64,000 nt of DNA, taken from positions 124,001 to 188,000 of the forward strand of contig JAIRVB010000021.1 of NCBI GenBank assembly GCA_031254105.1, read 5' to 3'. The notes below the pieces were generated by a model. It was not told where the DNA came from. It made no database searches and saw only the letters and a list, made by a program, of their open reading frames with translations. Each line of letters starts with the position of its first letter. Position 1 is the stretch's first letter. A program made the position numbers and the translations under genes. Shown here in pieces: positions 27,931-34,825 of this stretch. This DNA is from Chitinispirillales bacterium. Its GTDB lineage: Bacteria; Fibrobacterota; Chitinivibrionia; Chitinivibrionales; Chitinispirillaceae.

Positions 27931-28008
27931 GGAAACAGAGCCGCCCACATATCATGCGCCTCAGAGATGTACGATGCATATGAAAAACGGGCGGCTCTGT
28001 TGCCGCCC
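27927..28008. repeat. 20-bp stem hairpin abutting the MITE-like element
   Basis: The arms 27927-27946 and 27989-28008 are complementary at 19 of 20 positions (GGGCGGAAACAGAGCCGCCC and partner), with a 42-nt loop. Each arm itself begins and ends with GGGCGG/CCGCCC, so the structure is doubly palindromic. Confidence 0.75.
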
Positions 28009-28051
28009 CTGCAACATAACAAGACAGGATATCTGTTTGAAGATTCTGGCT

Positions 28052-28510
28052 TCAAGCTACATCTTCAATTGCGTCAATATCCTCCGCATCCCCTTCCGCG
28101 CCTCCGTGTTCAAGCTCAAAGCTCTCGCTCTCGCTCTTCATCTGCTCAATAAGGTCTTCGCGGCCGATGAGTTGGAGATGACGGATACGCTTGTATTCGT
28201 TACGGTGTTCGGGACAGTATTTTGGATAAATGTACTGACGCGGGTAGATTTTAACTTCAAACTGATGCTCGCACCCCTCCAGCGCGCAGTCCATCACCAT
28301 TGTGATAACTTCGGTATAGGTGTGCTTGAAGGTTTGGTTCTTGATGTTAACGTCCTCAGGCTTGGTGCGTTTGCGGATACGGTAGCGGTCCTGCCGGTGC
28401 TCCGGACAATATTTTGAGATGTGGATCCCAAAAAAGATCTTTCCACATCCGGGATACTGGCATTTTTTCTCACGCAGCTTTTGGCGCCGCCTTGACTTAG
28501 GTAACTGCAT
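28052..28510 (-). CDS. Small protein with two CPEH-type zinc-finger-like repeats
   Basis: A 152-residue protein with two similar metal-site-like blocks: C-x4-C...KYCPEHR near residues 17-40 (CQYPGCGKIFFGIHI) and again near 72-105 (CALEGCEHQFEVKI ... KYCPEHR). Between them lie basic residues, and the C-terminus is strongly acidic (Glu/Asp-rich, ending EDIDAIEDVA). I recognise no family. A nucleic-acid-binding or assembly role is possible but not shown. The ATG has GGTGGAGG about 10 nt upstream. It sits alone between the mobile repeats and an AT-rich gap. Confidence 0.65.
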   Translation of the reverse strand: MQLPKSRRRQKLREKKCQYPGCGKIFFGIHISKYCPEHRQDRYRIRKRTKPEDVNIKNQTFKHTYTEVITMVMDCALEGCEHQFEVKIYPRQYIYPKYCPEHRNEYKRIRHLQLIGREDLIEQMKSESESFELEHGGAEGDAEDIDAIEDVA

Positions 28511-29111
28511 AGGTTAGAGTCCTCCACCTTTGAAAGGGAAGAAAGAGATATGCGGCAAAGCAGCCCGCGATAACTCTTCTTGGTTTAATAACAAGTCTAT
28601 AAATATATGGGCAAAAAACGAAAAACGCAATCTTTTTTTTTAACTGAGGTTAAAAAGTTAATATTCTTGAACGGTTTTTGTATGTATAATTCATTGATTT
28701 ACAATGAATTACATGGATATACGCATATGTTTGAAAAAAAGTGACTTTTTGCTGAAAAAGGGGTTTTAAGTGACTGCCTGTTGTCAACAACACTTCAATT
28801 TTTCCTCTCAGAAGCTTGCCAAAAAGTGGCGGACTCTGTTGTCACTTAACTATTTTTATTATAAACGTTTTATACACGTTTTTTATTTCTACCATCGCAG
28901 GCTTAGCGCCTGATTGATTTGCCCCGCTTGGGGATATTTAGACTGCCGACCCTGTCTTTCGGCGCGAAGATTAATTACGGATGACCTGCGGGTGATATTT
29001 ACACCTGAACTGCCGACATCTTTAATTTATAATTTATTATGGGCGAACACGCGGGTTCCCCTTACTTATCCATATATACTTAAAATTGTCGGAAAGCACA
29101 CATCCGAAACA
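28511..29111. other. Long AT-rich intergenic region before mlaE
   Basis: About 600 bp. It contains a small hairpin (ATTCATTG-ATTTA-CAATGAAT near 28690), an inverted pair TTAAGTGAC...GTCACTTAA (about 28767-28850), and a copy of the GGGCGAACACGC hairpin family at 29041-29062. An open frame continues upstream of mlaE through part of this region but is not supported as coding. Confidence 0.55.
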
Positions 29112-30191
29112 ATGCCTTTAAATTTTTCAAATTCTAAAGACCTTACCAAAAAAGTACCCGCGGTTCTTGACCGTGCCTGGATATCCGGCTGTGGTCTCAT
29201 GAGCGGTTCTCACAGCGGACGCCTCGTACTTGACCTTTCCCAAACTGAGAGAATAGATTCCGCGGGCGTCTGCTTTCTTGAACTTTTGAAGGAACTTTGC
29301 CGGGAGCAGGGCGGCTCGCTTGTTCTGCAAGGCGTTCGGGAAGACATCAAAAACCAGCTTAATCTTAAAAAGAGCGCGTCGGCAGCAGTCAAAACGGTTC
29401 CGTTTAAAAAAGAGAACTTTCTTGAACGCGTCGGCGGCGGTACAACCGGAGCGTTGAATACTGCCGGCGAAGCGCTTTCGGTGCTTGTGGAGATGCTTTA
29501 TTGGAGTACAATCGGAGTTTTCAGACGTCAGGATTTCAAAAAAGGCGGACTCTATGAGCAGATGTATCAGCTTGGATTTAAAGCAGTCGGGATAGTTGCG
29601 CTTCTATCGTTTTTAATAGGTGTTGTATTGTCGCTTCAAAGCGCTATGCAGCTGAGAAATTTTGGGATGGGGATTTTTCTCATCCCGCTTATAGGTATTA
29701 CCATGATAAGGCAGATGGGGCCGCTCTTAACCGCCATAATCCTTGCCGGACGCACGGGAAGCGCTACCACCGCGGAAATTGCCACTATGGTTGTAGGCGA
29801 GGAGATAGACGCCCTGCGTACAATGGGAATAAACCCGATGCAATATGTTATGGCTCCTAAATTTTGGGCTATCTCCTTAACAATGCCTTTATTATCAATT
29901 ATAGCCACCGCGGCCGGGATTTTTGGCGGATATGTGATCGCCATACTTTATTTAGATCTGAGCACCTCTCTTTTTTTGAGTGAACTTGCCAAAGTAGTTA
30001 AAGTGGAGCATATACTGGCAGGTTGTTTCAAATCAATGGTTTTCAGCTGGCTTATTATCTGGATAGGATGTTACTTCGGATTCAGGGTAAGAGGCGGCGC
30101 TGAGGCGGTAGGCAGAGAGACCACCTCAAGCGTAGTAGTAGGTATTTTTATTATTATTGTGGCTAACGCGTTGTTCTCGTTCGTAATATAG
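29112..30191 (+). CDS. mlaE: Mla-type lipid ABC transporter permease with N-terminal STAS domain
   Basis: About 359 residues from ATG 29112. An N-terminal STAS domain (about 1-95, VLDLSQTERIDSAGVCFLELL) corresponds to the separate MlaB protein of E. coli. The MlaE permease follows, with five hydrophobic helices and the family signatures LRNFGMGIFLIPLIGITMIRQ-type (residues about 175-195) and GPLLTAIILAGRTGSA plus AEIATMVVGEEIDALRTMG. The system moves phospholipids between the two membranes. It is the first gene of an mlaE-mlaF-mlaD-lipoprotein run; a heptamer-repeat gap of 147 bp separates it from mlaF. Confidence 0.92.
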   Translation: MPLNFSNSKDLTKKVPAVLDRAWISGCGLMSGSHSGRLVLDLSQTERIDSAGVCFLELLKELCREQGGSLVLQGVREDIKNQLNLKKSASAAVKTVPFKKENFLERVGGGTTGALNTAGEALSVLVEMLYWSTIGVFRRQDFKKGGLYEQMYQLGFKAVGIVALLSFLIGVVLSLQSAMQLRNFGMGIFLIPLIGITMIRQMGPLLTAIILAGRTGSATTAEIATMVVGEEIDALRTMGINPMQYVMAPKFWAISLTMPLLSIIATAAGIFGGYVIAILYLDLSTSLFLSELAKVVKVEHILAGCFKSMVFSWLIIWIGCYFGFRVRGGAEAVGRETTSSVVVGIFIIIVANALFSFVI

Positions 30192-30200
30192 GGCAAAAAA

Positions 30201-30312
30201 TTCTGAATTCTGAATTTTGAATTACAAGACTATAATTCAGGGATTGAAATTAAAAAACAGAAAAACAGAGTTTCAAATCTTGGGTTTTAATTCAAAATTC
30301 AGAATTATAAGT
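30201..30312. repeat. Tandem 7-bp repeats (GAATTCT type), two inverted tracts
   Basis: TTCTGAATTCTGAATTTTGA at about 30201-30220 is matched by its inverse, TTCAAAATTCAGAATTATAA, at about 30292-30311. They lie between mlaE and mlaF and could pair in the transcript. Confidence 0.75.
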
Positions 30313-30338
30313 CTTAAGTTCCGAGAGGCATCAGTATT

Positions 30339-31124
30339 ATGACAGATCCAATTTTATCCGTAGAAAATCTTGTTGTCCGGTATGGGGAGAAAACCGTTCT
30401 GGACGGGGTAAATGTATCTGTCAATGCATCGGAAATTCGTGTGATACTTGGTGGCAGCGGATGTGGTAAAACTACACTTTTGCGCTCTATTATAGGACTT
30501 ATCAAACCCTACGCAGGTTGTGTAAAACTGTTCGGTAAAAAACTCACCGATATGGAGAATGAGAGCGACGCAAAGATCTTACGAAAAATGGGTATGCTTT
30601 TTCAGAATGGGGCGCTTCTTGGCTCTTTGACTACCGCTCAAAATGTCGCTTTGCCGCTGCAGATGCATACAGATTTGCCGCCAAAGCTTATAGATGAGAT
30701 TGTGCGCTACAAGCTTGCTCAGGTTGAGCTTCCTCACGCTTATGATCTTTTTCCAGGGGAGCTTTCGGGCGGAATGCGAAAACGGGCCGCGCTTGCAAGG
30801 GCGCTCAGTCTTGATCCCCCGCTTTTGTTTTGCGATGAACCAAGCGCCGGACTTGACCCTGTGACAAGCGCCGGACTTGATACGCTTCTGCTGCGGCTGC
30901 GTGAAACGCTTGGTATAACTGTGGTTGTTGTGACCCATGAATTATTTTCTATTGAAAAGATAGCAGACAAAATACTTTTTTTACATAAGGGCAAACCGCT
31001 TTTTGACGGTTTGTTTACGGACGCGCATGAACTTTCGACGGGGCCGGTAGCGGATTTCTTTTTGCGCCGTGAAACAGCCGTTCCGGACAGATACAGTACC
31101 ATGAGCGTTCGGTGTGAGGTGTAG
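30339..31124 (+). CDS. mlaF: Mla-type lipid ABC transporter ATP-binding protein
   Basis: A 261-residue ABC ATPase with Walker A in LGGSGCGKTTLLRSI (about residue 37), Q-loop MLFQNGALLGSL, signature LSGGMRKRAALARAL (about 140), Walker B LLFCDEPSAGLDP and switch histidine in VVVTHE. The GGMRKR form of the signature is characteristic of MlaF. It energises the STAS-MlaE permease encoded upstream and the MlaD protein encoded 3 bp downstream. Confidence 0.95.
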   Translation: MTDPILSVENLVVRYGEKTVLDGVNVSVNASEIRVILGGSGCGKTTLLRSIIGLIKPYAGCVKLFGKKLTDMENESDAKILRKMGMLFQNGALLGSLTTAQNVALPLQMHTDLPPKLIDEIVRYKLAQVELPHAYDLFPGELSGGMRKRAALARALSLDPPLLFCDEPSAGLDPVTSAGLDTLLLRLRETLGITVVVVTHELFSIEKIADKILFLHKGKPLFDGLFTDAHELSTGPVADFFLRRETAVPDRYSTMSVRCEV

Positions 31125-31127
31125 CGG

Positions 31128-32051
31128 ATGGGTATAACAGCGGCTCAAAAAATGAGGCTTGGTATTTTTGTGGTCATTGGTATGGCCATACTAGCCGCGT
31201 TTATCGCCATACCGCTTGGCATGAAGTTTACTCAGCGGACAAAAACTTTTTATACCCTTTTTCAGGGAGAAACGCTTTACGGACTTGACGTGGGAGCAAA
31301 GGTCAGATATAACGGTATGTCCATAGGAGCAGTAGAAAAAATCTCCTATCTGCCGGAAGATCTTACAAAAATGAAAGTTGAGATAAGCGTTCCCGAAAAC
31401 TTTCCGATAAAAGTTGATATGCATACAACTACAGGTATGGTAGGAATAACAGGTCTTAAGTACATAGAGATTTCAGGCGGCAGTAATGAGTCGCCGCTTC
31501 TTAAACCCGGAGGGGAAATTCCCAACCGGGCGTCAATGTTTTCAAATATCGGAAGCAAGGCGGAAGAGCTGACTGACAAAGTGGATGCGCTGCTCAGTCA
31601 CCTGAATATCATAACCCACCCCGACAGTCTGCGTTCACTTAAGGTAATTATGGATAATGTGGCCGATATAACAGGAGAAGCGAAGAGCGCTTTCGGAGAT
31701 GTGCGCGCTTTCATTCCTACGGCGGGAAAAATCGCGGATACTACTAAAATTATAATCAGTGAGGCCCTCAGGATAACTAAAGATATAAAAGAGATAACGG
31801 GAAGTTTCAGCGAGGGGTTTTCAGGAAACGACGTCGCGGCTATCGTGTCACGGATGGACACAACTGTAATGATGGTCAGAAACCTGACGGAAGACCTGTC
31901 TCTTATGATGATGCAAACACGGGAAGACTTCTCTGTAACAGTTGAGAATTTAAAGGAAACTGCCGAAAACGCCAATCTGCTTATGAGGATGCTTTCCGAG
32001 AATCCGTCTCTTCTTATCAGAGGAGAAAGCAGGGAGAGGGATAGAAGGTAG
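31128..32051 (+). CDS. mlaD: MCE-domain lipid transport protein MlaD
   Basis: A 307-residue protein with one N-terminal membrane helix (LGIFVVIGMAILAAFIAIPL) and a single MCE domain (about 38-120: FYTLFQGETLYGLDVGAKVR, then GITGLKYIEISGG). A long helical C-terminal tail contains repeated V/T/D-rich segments. MCE proteins form hexameric rings that carry lipids across the periplasm. The start is 3 bp after mlaF, so the two are translationally coupled. The protein is longer than E. coli MlaD (183 residues) because of the C-terminal helices, as in other diderm lineages. Confidence 0.9.
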   Translation: MGITAAQKMRLGIFVVIGMAILAAFIAIPLGMKFTQRTKTFYTLFQGETLYGLDVGAKVRYNGMSIGAVEKISYLPEDLTKMKVEISVPENFPIKVDMHTTTGMVGITGLKYIEISGGSNESPLLKPGGEIPNRASMFSNIGSKAEELTDKVDALLSHLNIITHPDSLRSLKVIMDNVADITGEAKSAFGDVRAFIPTAGKIADTTKIIISEALRITKDIKEITGSFSEGFSGNDVAAIVSRMDTTVMMVRNLTEDLSLMMMQTREDFSVTVENLKETAENANLLMRMLSENPSLLIRGESRERDRR

Positions 32052-32116
32052 AACTGAGAGCTCAGAACTCAGATGACAGATAACAAAAGTGTGAGGGCGG
32101 GTCTGCGTGTTCGCCC
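32050..32116. repeat. Heptamer tract and GGGCG...CGCCC hairpin after mlaD
   Basis: At 32050-32085 are heptamers AACTGAG, AGCTCAG, AACTCAG, ATGACAG, ATAACAA. At 32095-32116 is an inverted copy of the GGGCGAACACGC repeat seen at 29041. Confidence 0.6.
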
Positions 32117-32139
32117 AACTAACCAAAAGCGATAAAAAT

Positions 32140-32823
32140 ATGAAGAAAAAAACGATGTTGGCGTATATCCGCTGCGCCGCGGCGCTTGTGCTGCTCGCTT
32201 CCTGCGGCAGACCTCCTTTGAAGCAGTATTATATGCTTAATTACGCCCCATCTCCCCCTCAGGAACGGATGATTGAGAGTCAATATCCATATGTTATACG
32301 GCTCAAAGAATTTTCTATTGAGGAAGCGTATAACCGCTCCCAGATAGTGTACAGATTAAACCCTTACGAACTGCGCTACTATAATTTCCGTCTCTGGGCT
32401 GTCAAGCCAACCAGAATGATCACGGATCTTATGTTCAAGCATCTTAATACCGCAAATCTAACAAGCGCGGTTATACGCCGTTTTGACGAGGGAAGGCGCC
32501 CCGATTTTGAACTCTCCGGCATAATAGAAGCGCTTGAAGAATACGACAGCGAAGATCTGATCTTTGCTCATATTGCCATGCGCGTAAACCTTACGAGGCT
32601 TTCCGATGGGGCTAACGTTTACAGCCGCCATTTTGATTTGCGTAAAAAAATTTACCGCAGAGAACCTGAGCATATAATCAGAGAGATGTCGCTTATAATA
32701 GAATATATCTTTAGCCAGGTTATTAAAGACCTGGATTCCAAACTCGCGGATCAGCTCAGCGGTATGGAAGCGCCCAGGTTTCAATCTGTCAATGATCCTG
32801 TTTTTATCAGTGATACGGAATAG
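32140..32823 (+). CDS. ABC-transport auxiliary lipoprotein (MlaABC-associated, PqiC-like)
   Basis: About 227 residues from ATG 32140. It has a lipoprotein signal peptide ending in the lipobox LLASC (C at about residue 23), followed by the family start Y-x-L-N-Y after the lipid anchor. The central block RPDFELSGIIEALEEYDSED and LIFAHIAMRVNLTRLSDGANVY matches the 'ABC-type transport auxiliary lipoprotein' family. Such lipoproteins sit with MCE operons and are thought to link the ring to the outer membrane. It is the fourth gene of the mla run; a possible earlier GTG start at 32107 would place extra residues before the signal peptide and is rejected. Confidence 0.82.
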   Translation: MKKKTMLAYIRCAAALVLLASCGRPPLKQYYMLNYAPSPPQERMIESQYPYVIRLKEFSIEEAYNRSQIVYRLNPYELRYYNFRLWAVKPTRMITDLMFKHLNTANLTSAVIRRFDEGRRPDFELSGIIEALEEYDSEDLIFAHIAMRVNLTRLSDGANVYSRHFDLRKKIYRREPEHIIREMSLIIEYIFSQVIKDLDSKLADQLSGMEAPRFQSVNDPVFISDTE

Positions 32824-32863
32824 GCCAAGACAAATTTGAGGCGTCCATACAGGCAAAAGATAG

Positions 32864-32933
32864 CAGGGGCAGGGCTTGCCCCTGCCCGTCTATTGACATA
32901 AAGCAATATGGGTGAACGCGTGGATTCACCCAT
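32864..32933. repeat. Two intergenic hairpins after the mla lipoprotein gene
   Basis: CAGGGGC...GCCCCTG (32864-32884) and ATGGGTGAA-CGCGTGGA-TTCACCCAT (32908-32933, 9-bp perfect stem). The second belongs to the GGGCGAAC/GTTCGCCC-like dispersed family. They may stop transcription of the mla operon. Confidence 0.6.
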
Positions 32934-32982
32934 ACGCACCCATTTTTGAAAATGATACGTTTGGCATAAAAGGATTTCATCA

Positions 32983-34749
32983 ATGAAAATAATAGCCGGC
33001 GAATTATCCGTTATCAGACAAACCGTTTTTATGACAGTACTGTGTCTAACAGTTGTTTTCGCAGAATACTATAACTTACCCGGAGAGGAGCTGACTCAGG
33101 AGCACATCGACCGCTCGCTTAGGCGCGTCAGTATTACAAACGCGGAACCGGCGTTGTCAGCGGAGCCTTTGGAAAGGAACAGGTGGCTCGAAGGGGTAAT
33201 GAAAACGTGGAACGCGCAGCCGCTTTCGATGCAGCAGGCTTCTAACCAGACGGTCATTCCTTTTGGTAAAGGCGGGATTTTTGTTCCGAAAATGACTGAG
33301 ATAAACCATGAACCGGATATTGAAATTACCGACAAAAACGGCAATATCATCGCCTCAGGGGAAACAGGGCGTACCTATGTTGCAGAGCCTGGGGAATACA
33401 ATGTAATAGTGGGAAGCGGTTCCCAGCACCAGCGTATGATCAAGCGTATTGAGGTTACTGAAAGTCAAACCTCAACGCTTACTCCTGACTGGTCGGGGCT
33501 TGTTATTGACATTGTGGATGAGCAGGGATCGGTGTTTAAAGGTGAGTATGAACTTGTAAGGATCGATGAGTTTGACCCCTACGGAAGAGGGTATGGAGCA
33601 AGCATAGAGCTGGGAGAAACGGTAAAAGCGTGGATTCTGAAACCTGGAGTTTACAAAATATTGGGATCTGGCTCAGGTTATAACACTCTGACTGATTTTG
33701 TGACGGTAAGACTGCTCCCCGGAGAGCTTACAAATTTTCTTCTTATTCAGGATCCCACCGGTTTTCGTATCAGAGGCGGAGGCACGGTTTATATGACTCC
33801 AACCACAAGGCTTACAGGCAACTGGCATATTGGCGCAAACATTGGAGCAAATGTGCAATTCAACGCCGAAATCGACCATGAGGCCGGGACAGATGAAAAC
33901 ACATTTTCCATGGGTCTGCTTTTTGACACTTGGCTCCTTTACAGAAGAAAACCGGTAGAGTGGAGCACGCGGCTTAGACTTGAAGAAAGCGTCAGTGTCG
34001 AAAACAATGATATGTCAAACATGGTAAATACCCCCGACAGAGTGAACCTCTCGAGCATTTTCATATGGAGGCTTCTTGATTGGGTGGGACCTTACGCGCG
34101 CGCTGAATTTAACACCAAATTTTTTGAAACAAAGCTCAAGCGTCAAAATGAGAGCTGGTTCTGTTTTGTAGATAAAGATTATGTATTTAATGAGGAAGCG
34201 GGCTTCGACACCAGCCGGACATTTATCAGCGAACCTGCTTTCTCTCCGCTGACCTTTGAACTTGGCGCGGGTCTTAACGCTGATATTGCTACTATGCGCT
34301 CCTTTGAGTCCAAGTTACGTCTGGGGATAGGGAGTTCATATTCAAGATACCTTGACAGGCACAGGATAATAGAATCTTCCAGAGTCAAATACCTGTCTGA
34401 CGATTCCCTTACGCAAAAAGTTAATGCCGCGAACAGTATTATACTTTATCCTGAAGAAAAAATTGACATTTTTGAGGTTGGTCCGCAAACTGCCCTCAGC
34501 ATGATGGTCAGGCTCGGAGCGCACGCAAGCGTTGACGGTGAAATAAGATTGTTTATCCCCGTGCTGCCGGAACAGCGTATTGATAAGCCAGACCTTGACT
34601 TTCACGGAACATTTTCCTGGCGTCTCAGCAGCGTGCTGAATCTGGATTATACTTACAGACGGTCTCTGAAGCAGCCTGCCGAACTTGAGGTTCCGGTACA
34701 TACATCTTCGCATGGAATCTGGCTGCGGCTGCATTTTTCCAGCAGGTAG
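32983..34749 (+). CDS. Predicted outer-membrane protein with N-terminal periplasmic domains
   Basis: A 588-residue protein with a signal-like N-terminus (TVFMTVLCLTVVFA). Small beta domains (about residues 100-260) follow, where PDIEITDKNGNIIASGETG and VYKILGSGSGYN resemble PEGA-like or carboxypeptidase-regulatory-like modules. The C-terminal half (about 265-588) is rich in alternating strands (e.g. GRTYVAEPGEY earlier; YARAEFNTKFFETKLK, FSWRLSSVLNLDYTY) and ends GIWLRLHFSSR. Position after the mla operon suggests envelope work, but no family name can be given. Confidence 0.65.
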   Translation: MKIIAGELSVIRQTVFMTVLCLTVVFAEYYNLPGEELTQEHIDRSLRRVSITNAEPALSAEPLERNRWLEGVMKTWNAQPLSMQQASNQTVIPFGKGGIFVPKMTEINHEPDIEITDKNGNIIASGETGRTYVAEPGEYNVIVGSGSQHQRMIKRIEVTESQTSTLTPDWSGLVIDIVDEQGSVFKGEYELVRIDEFDPYGRGYGASIELGETVKAWILKPGVYKILGSGSGYNTLTDFVTVRLLPGELTNFLLIQDPTGFRIRGGGTVYMTPTTRLTGNWHIGANIGANVQFNAEIDHEAGTDENTFSMGLLFDTWLLYRRKPVEWSTRLRLEESVSVENNDMSNMVNTPDRVNLSSIFIWRLLDWVGPYARAEFNTKFFETKLKRQNESWFCFVDKDYVFNEEAGFDTSRTFISEPAFSPLTFELGAGLNADIATMRSFESKLRLGIGSSYSRYLDRHRIIESSRVKYLSDDSLTQKVNAANSIILYPEEKIDIFEVGPQTALSMMVRLGAHASVDGEIRLFIPVLPEQRIDKPDLDFHGTFSWRLSSVLNLDYTYRRSLKQPAELEVPVHTSSHGIWLRLHFSSR

Positions 34750-34825
34750 CGGATCTTAATTGTTTGTTTATTCCAAAATGGACAATTTTATTTTTAACGC
34801 GGCTGCTGAATTGACATGAAGCACA

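Noticed and set aside
28914-29111. N-terminal extension of the mlaE frame
   Set aside because: The extra 66 residues have no STAS-like features and cross a dispersed hairpin; the STAS domain starts naturally from ATG 29112.
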